NCBI GenBank assembly: GCA_030035585.1
Contig: CM057473.1
Coordinates: forward strand, 8,730,501 to 8,794,500
DNA: 64,000 nt
Source: Dugong dugon
Taxonomy: Eukaryota > Chordata > Mammalia > Sirenia > Dugongidae
Reading direction: 5' to 3'
The notes under the pieces: generated by a model
The model's input: only the letters and a program-made list of their open reading frames with translations
Database searches by the model: none
Told to the model about the DNA's origin: nothing
Translations under genes and position numbers: made by a program
Shown here: piece by piece, positions 46,813 through 57,290 of the stretch
Position numbering within the stretch: position 1 is the first letter of the stretch
Layout: every line of letters starts with the position of its first letter

Positions 46813-47032
46813 GTGTTGCTGTTGTTAAGTGCTATCAAGTCGATTCCGACTCATAGCGACTCCACGTACAGCAGAGTGAAACACTGCCCGGTTCTGCACC
46901 ATCCTCACAATCGTTGTTATGCTTGAGCTCATTGTTGCAGCCACCGTGTCAGTCCATCTCCTTGAGGGCCTTCCTCTTTTTTGCTGACCCTCTGCTTTAC
47001 CAAGCATGATGTCCTTCTCCAGGGACTGGTCC
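46813..47032 (-). mobile_element. RTE LINE 3' end with TSD
   Basis: Antisense, 220 bp, framed by CTAGACAT (46805-46812, 47033-47040). It is well preserved. Confidence 0.95.
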
Positions 47033-47106
47033 CTAGACATATAACTTTAGGAATCTTTTATATGGAGTGGTAATCGAAGCAGTAGTGAGAAAACAAACGA
47101 ACAAAA

Positions 47107-47311
47107 TCCTAACCCATTGCTGTAGAGTCGATTCTGATTCATGTTGATCCCACCTGTTACAAAGGACAGGTTCTGCATAGGATTCTCTTGGCTGTAATCT
47201 TTATGGAATCAAATTGCCAGCACTTTCTTCCATGATGCCACTGAGTAGGTTCGAATCGTCAACTTTTAGGTCAGCAGCTAAGCACAAATCGTTTGTACCA
47301 CCCAGGTACCC
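47107..47311 (-). mobile_element. AfroSINE copy
   Basis: Antisense long-body copy, AACCCATTGCTGTAGAGTC to TACCACCCAGGTACCC. Confidence 0.93.
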
Positions 47312-47540
47312 TAGTATAATAGGAAAGGAGATCATTAAAGAAATGTGTGGGAAGTTATAAATACTAAAATAAAAGACAAATTTTGGACAATTTATGAGCC
47401 ACGACATTTGAGAAGGAGATAAATTGACACTGTCAGAACTCTAGGAGGAGAGGAGGTGAGTTTGAGAATGAGGAAGTTGGGACCATGAGGAAATGCTGTC
47501 GATCACACAAGGATGACGTCTGAGACAAGGCCAGGAAAAA

Positions 47541-47710
47541 AAAAACAACAAACCAAACCTATTGCTGTCAAGTTGATTCCAACTATAGTGACCCTATAGG
47601 ACAGGGTAGAACTGCCCCATAGAGTTTCCAAGGAGCGCTTGGTGGATTGGAACTGCCAACATTTTGGTTAGCAGCCGTAGCTCTTAACCGGTATGTCACC
47701 AAGGGTTTCC
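47541..47710 (-). mobile_element. AfroSINE copy
   Basis: Antisense short-body copy with an A-rich start (A9 then CAACAAACCAAACC). Confidence 0.95.
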
Positions 47711-47796
47711 AGAGGATTTGATTATTAGTGACATGAGGGATGCAGTATTAGTTGGGGCATTGGGACTAAATTTACATTTAGCTTCTTAAAATGTAT

Positions 47797-47930
47797 TCGT
47801 CGACGTAAGAATCACTTGGAGGGCTTATTAACAATGCAGATTTCTCGGCTCTTCTCTCAGCAATCCTGGTTCAGTAACTGGTTACCTGCAGGAAGCCTGC
47901 AGCTCCTGGTTTGAGAAACAGTGTGGAAGG
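47797..47930 (+). mobile_element. MER5-like hAT MITE, diverged
   Basis: AGAATCACTTGGAGGGCTTA near the start and GTTTGAGAAACAGTGTGG at the end fit the family. The middle is poorly conserved. Confidence 0.6.
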
Positions 47931-48250
47931 GATTGAGAAGTAAACAGGAAACATAATACGGAGGCAAGCTGTTAGGAGCATAGGTTTCTCTTTATCTGGG
48001 ACTTAGGTAGTGACTAGGAGAAGAGAGAAGTGTGGGAAGTTCGGCTGGAGGTGGGCTCATTTTCAGTCTGGGAATGAATTAAATATATTGATGAAAAGAG
48101 TATAAAAATCAGAGGAGAGAAAACGACCAAAGATGTGCAAGAAAAAGAGGAAAAGCAAGCAGAGTGAGGCTGGAGGAGGGAGAAGTGATTACTTACCTCT
48201 AGAGATAACCAGACAGAGAGAAGTTCTTGCCCTTTAGAAGCTTTTGTTAA

Positions 48251-48660
48251 AGGAAACACTGAAATGTTGAATACGTTGTCAGATCATATTAAAAAAAAGT
48301 AACACCTCTCATTTAATATTTCTATCTTCATACCAAATACAATGTATTTGATAGGAAAATGGGGAGTTTTCCTTTTAAAATTTAAATTGATTAGTTTTCC
48401 ACCATGGTTAAAAATTCCATTTTTATTCAAGAGACTTAAAAATGTTTTTTAATGAATACAAATGAACACAAAGTTCTACTCTTTTCTTCAAGATGGATAT
48501 ATCATTAAGAAGACGGTGTCTAGTCAGTTAACAGATACCATTCTGGATTTTTCAAACAGAAAGCTATCTTACACAGGGATTTGGTTAGAAAGGTGTTGGA
48601 AAGTCAGGTGAAGCAAAAGGGTAAAGAGTTAGCCGGAGATTAGACAGCTGCTACTATCCC
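48251..48660. other. Unique AT-rich sequence
   Basis: Nothing recognised. Confidence 0.5.
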
Positions 48661-48873
48661 TGGAGTTCCTGGGAGGTGCAAATGGTTAGGCACTGGGCAA
48701 CGAACCAAGGGTTGGTGGTTCCAATCTATCCAGAAGTGTCTTGGAAGAAAAGCCTGGCAATCAACTTCCGAAAGATTACAGGCATTGAAAATCCAGTGGA
48801 GCACAGTTCTACTCTGAAACACATGGGGTTGCCATGAGTCAGGATTGACTTGACAGTAGCTAGTTGTTTTTTT
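48661..48873 (+). mobile_element. AfroSINE copy (GAGTTCCTGGG-head variant)
   Basis: Sense, GGAGTTCCTGGGAGGTGCAA head, CAACTTCCGAAAGATTACAG module, GACAGTAGCTAGTTG tail. Confidence 0.93.
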
Positions 48874-49605
48874 GTACCGTCCCTTGCCACTGAGCTCAAG
48901 TCACTGCTGCTATAATTGTGTGTTTTACCATTGCTACCGCAGGGGAGGGGCCACTCCGGATACCACTGCTGAACAGTGGATGATCCTGGAACCCACAGTC
49001 CCCAAGTGCTGTCCCTGCCAGAACTAGACGCTTATTAACGTCTCCCTTCCTCCAGCTTCTAATCTCTTGCAGGTATCTCTCACTGGCAGAACCCCGCTGA
49101 CTTCCGTTTCGCAAAGGAATCTGGGAACTATAATTTCCAAGCTTCCAACCCTTTGTGATACTGAGTCGAACACAGAAATGTTAGAATGGGACCCGGTGCT
49201 GACAGACAATATCTGACATAATATTTTCCCCAAGGGCAGAAATTGATATGTTTGAAAACATATAAGGATGATTTGAATAAAATAAGAAATTCTATGAAAA
49301 TACAGTGTTATAAAAGACTGGCTGCGTGTTACTGAGTTGTAAGCCCGAGATACTTCTTTTTGTCTTTTTTCATTATCTTTGTACTAGCAACGTTATCCAG
49401 AGGTTTCCTCCTGGCCAGAGAAACACTGAAAACATAGCCTATATGTATTTGTTAGTTCTGTACTTGTGGGATAACACATTGTTTGAGAAACTTTCCTAGA
49501 AGTAGCTGATTCATAGATTGATTGCTCACTCATTGGGTTATTGAAGAAATATTCATGTATAATTTGCTGTGTTCATTGTACTCGGCCCATAGAAAGCACC
49601 AGCAT
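48874..49605. other. Unassigned sequence, possibly an old L1 3' UTR
   Basis: The strings CTCACTGGCAGAACCCCG and GCAAAGGAATCTGGGAAC (49078-49130) recall an ancient mammalian repeat, perhaps an old L1 3' UTR. The match is too partial to call. Confidence 0.3.
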
Positions 49606-49705
49606 TGGTAGTATCAGCTAACATTTATTGTGAACTTATTTTGTGTTTTTTAAACCACGTTACACGTAGCATCTCATGTCATCCTTACAGCTACTCTACT
49701 AGGAA
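49606..49705 (-). mobile_element. MIR SINE fragment
   Basis: Antisense: AGCTAACATTTATTGTGAAC and CATCTCATGTCATCCTTACA. Confidence 0.7.
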
Positions 49706-49827
49706 GCACGGAGACCTTGCTCAGCATCAGACTGCATCGGTTGTGAAGCAGTCAGGGCAATGAGAATTTTACAGTGATATAAGAGAGGTACAATGTGTAT
49801 GAAAACATTATAAAGTAAAAGCTTTTA

Positions 49828-50027
49828 TTTACCCGATGCTGGGGAGTTGATTCTGATTTATAGTGACCCTGTAGGCCAGAGTAGAATTGCCCCTTAGGGC
49901 TTCCAAGGCTGTAAATCTTTATGCAGCAGACTGCCACATCTTTCCCCCAAGGAGAGACTGGTGGGTTTGAACCGCTGACCTTTAGGTTGTCGGTCGAGTG
50001 CTTTAACTACTTGCCACCAGGGCTCCG
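49828..50027 (-). mobile_element. AfroSINE copy with TSD
   Basis: Antisense long-body copy framed by GTAAAAGCTTTTA (49815-49827, 50028-50040). Confidence 0.97.
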
Positions 50028-50138
50028 GTAAAAGCTTTTACATATTATAAAAAATTAAACAGAATGGGTCAAAGAAGTGCTTATTTAAAAACAAATTCTC
50101 CCCCTTTCAGCGTAAATTCTAATTGTCTAGTCAATATT

Positions 50139-50306
50139 CAGGAGCCCTGGTGGCGCAGTGGTGAAGAGATTGGCTGCTAACCAAAAGGTCGGCAGTTCGA
50201 ATTTACCAGCCGCTCCTTAGAAACCCTATGGGGCAGTTCTACTCTGTCCTCTAGGGCCGCTATGTGTCAGAATTGACTTGACAGCAAGGATTTTTCATTT
50301 TTTTTC
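50139..50306 (+). mobile_element. AfroSINE copy with TSD
   Basis: Sense short-body copy framed by AGTCAATATT (50129-50138) and AGTCAACATT (50307-50316). Confidence 0.96.
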
Positions 50307-50383
50307 AGTCAACATTAAAATATCCTGGTCTATATTCAAATATATTTTTGAAACTTTTTTATTAAAATCAACTAAAAGATTAA

Positions 50384-50500
50384 TATATATATATGTGTGT
50401 ATGAATAAAAATAAATTTGAAAAAATATGTGTGTATGTATATACACACATATATACATATATACTCCCATATACATATATATATATACATATATGTATAT
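50384..50500. repeat. AT/TATG/CATA microsatellite
   Basis: Alternating purine-pyrimidine TA, TG and CA units, partly self-complementary. The next SINE lies at its end. Confidence 0.95.
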
Positions 50501-50502
50501 AG

Positions 50503-50660
50503 TCGGATCCCTGGTGGCACAGGGGTTAAGAGCTCGGCTGCTAAGCAAGAGGTTGGCAGTTCTAATCCACCAGCTGCTCCTTGGAAACCCTATGGTGCAG
50601 TTCTACTCTGTCCCATAGGGTCGCTATGAGTTGGAATCGACTTGATGGCACACAACAACA
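50503..50660 (+). mobile_element. AfroSINE copy with RTE-like tail
   Basis: Sense copy whose tail reads TTGATGGCACACAACAACAA, almost the RTE terminus. TGTATATA lies on both sides. Confidence 0.97.
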
Positions 50661-50765
50661 ATGACATCTGTATATAAGACAAAATATAAGTAATTTTGTT
50701 GGACCATTTTTCTGAAATGTTTACTTCCGAAGGGATTTCAAGTTTGCGCCATACTTTCAGAAAGA

Positions 50766-50967
50766 CCCATTACCCATTGCTGTCAAGATGATTCCAATTT
50801 AAAGTGATCCTACAGAACAAGGGAGAACTGCCCCATAGGGTTTCCAAGGCTGTAATCTTTATGGGAGCAGACTGCCACATCTTTCTCCCGTTAAGAGTGG
50901 CTGGTAGTTCAAATTGCAGACCTTTTGGTTAGCAGCCAAGAGCTTAACCACTGAGCCACCCGGGCTT
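50766..50967 (-). mobile_element. AfroSINE copy
   Basis: Antisense long-body copy. AGAAAGA occurs on both sides. Confidence 0.95.
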
Positions 50968-51038
50968 TAGAAAGATAATGACATCATACCTAATTCCAAA
51001 ACCATTATGGAATTTCTAAATTCATAAAAAGACATGTT

Positions 51039-51417
51039 TAAAGACCAGACTTACTGGTCTGACAAAGACTGGAGAAACGCCAAGAGTATGGCCCCCGGAC
51101 ACCCTTTTAACTCAGTACTGAAGTCACTCCTGAGGTTCACCCTTCAGGCAAAGATTGCTGTTGTTAGGTGCCATTGATTACATAGGCCCATAAAACAAAA
51201 TGAGACTAAATGGGCACCTGCCCAGAGGCAGGGATGAGAAGGCAGGAGGGACAGGAGAGCCAGTAGTGGGGAACTCAGGGTCGAGAAGAGGAGAATATTG
51301 ACATGTCATGGGGTGGGCAACCAACGTCCCCAAACACTATGTGTTTTCATTGTCTAATGAGAAATTAAATTGCTCTGTAAACCTTCATCTAAAGCACAAT
51401 AAAAAAACTAAAAAAAG
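51039..51417 (+). mobile_element. L1 3' UTR tail
   Basis: Sense L1 end, AAGACCAGACTTACTGGTCT to CATCTAAAGCACAATAAAAA. It lacks the second A-tract block and contains a 19-bp RTE-end sequence at 51157-51175. Confidence 0.92.
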
Positions 51418-51660
51418 AAGAACTGTTTTTCTGTGCATTAAGATATGTTAAAATCTTGATATTATTTCTATTTTTGAAAAAAAAGACAGTGAACTCTGAA
51501 GTGGTTTTTGTATATATGAATATCATGTGAAATAGAGAACAGCCGAAGAACGGCAGATGACATCACATCATTCCTTCTGAGATCATATTATTCTCCACAA
51601 GTTTCTCCCTACTGACCTTTTGATGCTAACAAGGCTACCGTCACTGTCTTAGACAGCAGC
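51418..51660. other. Unique sequence
   Basis: Nothing recognised. Confidence 0.5.
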
Positions 51661-51674
51661 TAGTTGCTTGATTT

Positions 51675-52471
51675 TCTTTTAATTTATTGTGCTTTAGGTG
51701 AAAGTTGACAGTGAAAATTAGTTTCTCATTCAAAAATTTATACACAATCGTTTCGTGACATTGGTTGCAACACCCTCAATATTTCAGCACTCTGTCCTTT
51801 CCTTTTATAACCTGGGTTGCCTGTGTCCATTTGTCCCGTTTTCCTGTCCCTTCCTGCCTTTTTAATCTTTGCTATTGGGCAGGTGTTGCCCATTTGGTGT
51901 AGTATACTTGATTGGACTGAGAAGCACTTTCCTCACGTGTGTTATTGATTGCTTTATCCAAAAAAACCCCAGACCTGTTGCCATTGAGTTGATTCCAACT
52001 CATAGCAACCCTTTAGGACAGGGTAGAACTGCCCCATAGGGTTTCCAAGGAGCAGCTGGTGGATTCAAAGTGCTGACCTTTTGGTTAGCAGCTGAGCTCT
52101 TAATCACTGCTCTACCAGGGCTCCTAGGCCTGTCTAATCTTTGGCTGAAAGGTGGACTTCAGAAGTGACTTCAGTTCTGAGTTAGCAGGGTATCTGGGGG
52201 ATGTAGTCTTGGGGGTCCCTCCAGTCTTTGTCAGATCAGTAATTCTAGTCTTTTTTTTGTGCATTTGAATTTTGTTCTACATTTTTCTCCTGCTCTGTCT
52301 TGGACCCTCTATTGTGATCCCTGTCAGAACGGTCAGTGGTGGTAGCCGGGCACCATCTAGGTCTTCTGGGCTCAGGCTGGTGGAGACTGTGTTTCATGTG
52401 GTTCATTAGTCCTTTGGACTAATATTTTCCTTGTGTCTTTAGTTTTCTTCATTCTCCTTTGCTCTGGACGA
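51675..52471 (-). mobile_element. L1 3' UTR with TSD and nested SINE
   Basis: Antisense L1 end framed by TAGTTGCTTGATTT (51661-51674, 52472-52485). It is 5'-truncated after about 0.63 kb of L1 and split by the SINE at 51958-52124. Confidence 0.95.
51958..52124 (-). mobile_element. AfroSINE copy nested in L1
   Basis: Antisense short-body copy. L1 sequence is continuous across it (GATTGCTTTATCC to TAGGCCTGTC). Confidence 0.96.
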
Positions 52472-52485
52472 TAGTTGCTTGATTT

Positions 52486-54856
52486 AATCCTTGCTGACAG
52501 TCTATGCAAAAATCAGGTCAGGGTGTCTCAGACAAATTAACCAAATAGTGTTCAACAGTAATATTTTTAATGAAATCACTGTGTTTAGACAATTGGGCTC
52601 ATTCCAACCACCAAAGTGGTTTTTCCAATTTTTTTTTTTTAATAGTTGTGACCCTCTACGTAATTTATACAACAATCAATGGAAGTAAATTTCATTTTTT
52701 TTTTTCTTATCTGTAACATGGAGAATAAAATAGAAGCAGCCATTTAAATGCATGAGCCCTGTGGGGTCAAAGAATTTTTGTTTAAGAATTAGGATGGTCA
52801 GTAGAGGCAGGAGAAATTGGTGGAAGAGAGAACATTAAATGGAGGCAAGAAAGGTCAATCTGTGTTGAGAGCAAGGAGAGAGCGTAGCGGGGGTGGTGGA
52901 TGTGTGGGTGTGGGGATAATAGTAAGTGTAAGCAAACATTCAAGTACACGTGTTTATCCAAAGTTTAAAAATGATGAGACTTGAAAGTAAGAAAGGAAGA
53001 GAAAGTGAGGAATTTCCCCTGACTTATTGATCAATATAACTGTTTTTTTGGGCTTTTCTATTATCTCAGAACTTGGGTTATAGCTTATGTATAAATACTG
53101 AAGAATGAATCATTAGCTTGGAGTTTCTAACCTTCAAAGAAAGGAATTCTTCCTTTTAAGGATAATAAGATGGGGTCTGAACAAGTTTTGACTCGCCTAA
53201 GGGCCAAAGAGAATCAGTATTCATATCTGTACTATTTTATATATTTCTCTAGGGAACTACCACATCTGTTTTCCTATTTTATCTTCACAATAACTTTGTA
53301 GAGTAGGAAAGACAAATATTACACTCCTCATTTTATAGATGGGAAACTGGGGTCCATTAAGGTCAACTGGCTTGGCCAAAGTCAAACAGCCAAGATTAGA
53401 ACTCTGTTCTCCCAAAGCTTCTTCTAGAAGTCTTTCTAACACACCCTGATGTCTTCCATTTAGGCCTCTTGAAAGCAGCTTTGTGACACAGTGTAAGTCA
53501 AGTTTTCTCCCTTTGGATGAGTTCTTTTCATTTGCTTTATTTTCCTGAATAGGAATGTTGAGAAGTCTAACACCTTAGTCTATGTACAATGGATTTTTCC
53601 TATTAGCTAACATTGCCGTCTGCTTCACCCACCACAGAGCTGGGCTAAGTAATTCTAAAGGAATGCTGTCATACCAAAGATTCAAGGAAAAGCAGGTTGA
53701 GTAAAAATCAATTTATTAAAACAAATCCAGGTGTTTTCACCGGTTATACTTTTTAAGAGTCCCTTGGTTCAACATTAAGGTGTTCTTACCACACAAATAA
53801 ATAATAATTTTATGTGTTTGGATATATAGCAAAAAAGTAAAAAAGATTACATTTTCTGAAAATGTGACTGTTTACAAAGCCCCAGAATGCATACTCTCTA
53901 AAATCTTAGAAACCAAATTCATAAAAAAAACAAACAGCAGTGCTTTGACACATAGAAGCATTCAAGTGTAGAAAGACGAGTTATTTTGACTATTAATTAC
54001 GAATGTCATGTTTTTTCTTTTAATTATCAGTTTAGCTGATTTGTTTGGGATATTCTATCGGACCCCTCTCAGAGAGGGATTTGTTCCAGGTGTTCATTAG
54101 AAAAAAAAAATTAGATTCATAAAGCTCATCAAGCAAAGATTAAGAGTTACTTTTGTTTTCCTCTAGCCTAGAACTTGGCTTCTTCTGTAGCGCATGAGAT
54201 GAACCTCATGTGATTCCCCCCCTGCAATCTAATCTGTCAGCATGCAGATGATTCACCGAGTTGGTGTGAGGAGATCTGTCACTCCCCACAGTCTCTTCCC
54301 TTTAAATGAAATCCACTTGTAATGACACTGGGGCTTAGATTTCTGTCATGGCAGATACACATCAGCCATTGAATTAACCAGAAAACTAGATTTTCTCAGA
54401 TGTTTCAGTGAATTTACAATGTGGAGTGAACTGTAGTCTATGAAATGATAGGATAATGATGCTGTTCTGATAATAGCTGGAGAAAAACGTGGGTTCCTTT
54501 CATTATCCAAGGACAGGTGGTAATGTACAATAGTCTCTAAAAATATAACATGACTGTAAGACTGAATTATCTCCCGGATAGTGTTTAATGCTTCAATATT
54601 TGGAGAGATGGGCCAGCAGAAAGCAGTAGCCAGGATGCCCAATGAAGTGGCTGATAGGGTGTCAGAACAGAGGGCATTCCAAACAAGAACTCGCGAAGCT
54701 GGGCCATGTTTGTTGATCTGTGAGTCTGTTTTGTTTTGCTTGCCAAATATTTTTTATGTTCTTCGGGAAGAAAAAAGAGATAATAAACTAAGGCACTGAA
54801 ATTTTGGCTTCTATTTGTTTAAATGGGTAGTAACTACCCTGTGAATTTTGTTGTTT
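52486..54856. other. Mostly unique sequence
   Basis: 2.4 kb with one MIR (53260-53450). 54160-54340 is somewhat richer in GC than its surroundings. No gene is supportable. Confidence 0.5.
53260..53450 (-). mobile_element. MIR SINE
   Basis: Antisense: CTATTTTATCTTCACAATAA, TTTATAGATGGGAAACTG, AAGTCAAACAGCCAAGATT. Confidence 0.85.
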
Positions 54857-54872
54857 TATACTCTGAAGCATG

Positions 54873-55038
54873 GGGCCCTGGTGGTGCAGTGATTAAGCCT
54901 TTGACCGCTAACCAAAAGGTCGGCAGTTCAAATTCACCAGCTGCTCCTTGGAAATCCTATGGGGCAGTTCTACTCTGTCCCTTAGGGTCACTATGAGTCC
55001 GAATCTACTCAACGACAACTTTTTTTTTTTTTTTTAAT
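54873..55038 (+). mobile_element. AfroSINE copy ending in T16, with TSD
   Basis: Sense short-body copy, GGGCCCTGGTGGTGCAGTG to CAACGACAAC then T16. ATACTCTGAAGCATG and ATACTGTGAAGTATG flank it (15 bp, two mismatches). Confidence 0.95.
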
Positions 55039-55107
55039 ACTGTGAAGTATGTTTGAAAGCACCACAGATGGCCCTTAGAGGTAATACACTAGTGGAAGAA
55101 ACTATGT

Positions 55108-55310
55108 TGTTGTTAGATGCTGTCGAGTTGATTTTCGACTCATTGTGATCCCATGTGTCAGAGTAGAACTGCCCCATTGGATTTTCTTGTCTGTAATCTT
55201 TATGGAAGCAGATCTCCAGGTCTTCCTCCCATGGAACTGCAAGGTGAGTTTGAACCACCAACCTTTTGGTTGGCAGCCAAGCGCTTAACCTTTGTGCCAC
55301 CAGCACTCCT
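55108..55310 (-). mobile_element. AfroSINE copy
   Basis: Antisense long-body copy, TTGTTGTTAGATGCTGTCGAG to GTGCCACCAGCACTCC. Confidence 0.95.
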
Positions 55311-55631
55311 TGGAAAAAGCTATAGCCTGCTCAACAGCATCCATAACCAATTTCTGTTCAGAAGTTACTAGGAATTCTCAGCTACTATTATACTCAGAAA
55401 CCATAAATATAGATAAACACAAAATATATATTCAGAAACCATAATAGGGGATGGGTTCACCATGTTCACCTGACAAAGGTAATCCTAGCTAGGCATTTTC
55501 AAATCATCCTATCCTCAAGGCATCCTACCAGCTTTGAGATGGCAGTAGTACACTTCTATGGTCTTGTGATTTTCTCCATTGAGGATTCACCTTCAGTTTT
55601 CTGGCATTATTTCTACTGTTGAAAATTCGCC

Positions 55632-55811
55632 AAACACCCACTGCTATCGAGTCAATTCCAACTCATAGTGACCCTACAGGGTTTCCAAGGCTGTAAATCT
55701 TTATGGAAGCAGACTGCAACATCTTTCTCCCTTGGAAGGCTGATGATTTTAGAACCACTGACTTTTTGGTTAGCAGTTGAATGCTTTAACCACTTCGCCA
55801 CCGGGACTTCA
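55632..55811 (-). mobile_element. AfroSINE copy
   Basis: Antisense long-body copy with a small deletion in the middle (GACCCTACAGGGTTTCC lacks the intervening 30 bp). Confidence 0.93.
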
Positions 55812-55846
55812 ATTATACAGTAAGATTGGAGACTTTATGGTGGCTA

Positions 55847-56226
55847 GAGTCCCTGGGGAGCCCTGGTGGCTCAGTGGTTAAGAGCTTGGCTGCTAACCAG
55901 AAGGTCGGCAGTTCAATCCACCAGCTGCTCCTTGGAAACCCTATGGGGCAGTTCTACTCTGCATGAGTTGAAATCCACTGGACTGCAATGGGTTCGGTTT
56001 GTATTTTTTTTAAGAGCCCCTGGGTGGTGAAAACGGTTAACAACATCCTGCTAACTGAAAGGGTGGAAATTCAAGTTCACCTAGAGCTATCCTCCAAGAA
56101 AGGCTTGGTGAGCTACTTCTGAAAAATCAGCCATTGAAAACCTTATGGAACAAGCACAATTCTGCTCTGATACACTTCGGGTTGCCATGAGTTGGAACTG
56201 ACTGAATGGCAACTAGTTTTTCGATT
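55847..56226 (+). mobile_element. AfroSINE (GAGTCCCTGGG-head variant) split by another SINE
   Basis: The first 10 bp lie at 55847-55857 and the rest at 56013-56226, with CTACTTCTGAAAAATCAGCC module and CAACTAGTTTTTCG tail. AGTCCCTGGG and AGCCCCTGGG at the split are the target duplication of the inner SINE. Confidence 0.9.
55857..56012 (+). mobile_element. AfroSINE nested in another SINE
   Basis: Sense short-body copy, GGAGCCCTGGTGGCTCAGTG to CAATGGGTTCGGTTTG, lacking about 25 bp between TCTACTCTG and CATGAGTTG. Confidence 0.95.
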
Positions 56227-56294
56227 GTATTCTCTTCTTTTTGGTAACCACAACTGTGTTGAAATCATTGCATGACCAGGGAAACTATTGCTAA

Positions 56295-56490
56295 CCTTTG
56301 TATAACATCTTACAGGGCAGGTTTGTTCTAGGTGATTTACATATAATAACTCACCTGCTACCTCACAATGTCCTCATTTCATAGAGGAGAGGACTAAAGC
56401 ATAAAGAAATTTGGGAGTTTGTTCAAGGTCTTATAATTAGTAAATGGCAGAGCTGATGTTTGACCCAAGATAGCCTGGTTCCAGAGACTA
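56295..56490 (-). mobile_element. MIR SINE
   Basis: Antisense: TTCTAGGTGATTTACATATA, TAACTCACCTGCTACCTCAC, GTAAATGGCAGAGCTGATG. Confidence 0.82.
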
Positions 56491-56629
56491 GTTTCTCATC
56501 AACAACAGTCTGCAGTCTCCCAGGAAATTGTGGGAATCAGTCTCTAAGTGTCCTATGGAACCCCACCGCCTCTGACTCTGTCACCTCCTCACATACCCTT
56601 TCCTCTCATCTGGAACTATCAATACTTCC

Positions 56630-56676
56630 GCCATTGAGTCCGAATCGACTCTACGGCAATTTTTTTTTTTTTTTTT
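56630..56676 (+). mobile_element. AfroSINE tail scrap with T17
   Basis: Only TGAGTCCGAATCGACTCTAC plus GGCAA and a T17 run (56660-56676) remain. Confidence 0.75.
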
Positions 56677-57095
56677 CCTGCTTCTTTTGTGGACTAAAAT
56701 GTCTCTATTATTCTGTCTTACGGAGCGCTTTCCATTACTCAAGGGTTCCATTCTCCAGAAATACAAAGCAACCCCTACTCCCTCGGTAAAGTCAAAAGCA
56801 GACGCAAGAAGGAAAACAATTCTGATTACATTAATTCACCCTAAATGAAAAAGGTTCTGGGCAAGCTTGCAAGCTATAAAAGGTTATCAATAAATGCAGG
56901 TATATAGGTTAATATATTTAATGATCTTTTAGGTCTAAAATGATTGAACGTCAGCAGTTTGGTTCAAACTAACAATGTGGGACATTTTCCTGACGTCCCA
57001 AAAAACTAAGTACACCCAATCCGATTCATCTGATGATAAGACTGGCGGTTACCATTAGTACGGACACAGGAAGAAGGCTAGACACAGGCACAAGG
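56677..57095. other. Unique sequence
   Basis: Nothing recognised. Confidence 0.5.
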
Positions 57096-57290
57096 CTACA
57101 GCGATGCTTCCCAAGCCCTCCGTACGTGGTCGTGAGAGCCGCCATTTTGTTCTACTAAGTTTCGTTTATCGGCCAGGGAAAAGTGGGATAATGCCGGCTT
57201 TGGAGGGGCTACCCCACACCAGCAGGAGTGGCTTTGTGAGTACTGTTTAATATGCGGGGCCCTGATTCTGATCAGAGTCACTTCCTCAAG
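57096..57290. promoter_or_regulatory. Candidate regulatory segment, GC-elevated, YY1-like site
   Basis: This repeat-free stretch holds several CpGs in an AT-rich area, with GCCGCCATTTTGTT at 57138-57151, whose complement fits the YY1 pattern AAAATGGCGGC often found just downstream of start sites. No TATA box, exon or conservation data are available here. Confidence 0.25.

Larger units (their letters stand above)
45989..48250. repeat. Old diverged sequence hosting several insertions
   Basis: The stretch 46495-46720 repeats 44270-44720. Parts of the rest have the low-complexity look of an ancient interspersed element (for example TGGAGTGACATGATCACATC at 46040) but I cannot name it. A 93-codon frame (46090-46371) has no domain. 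Confidence 0.35.
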
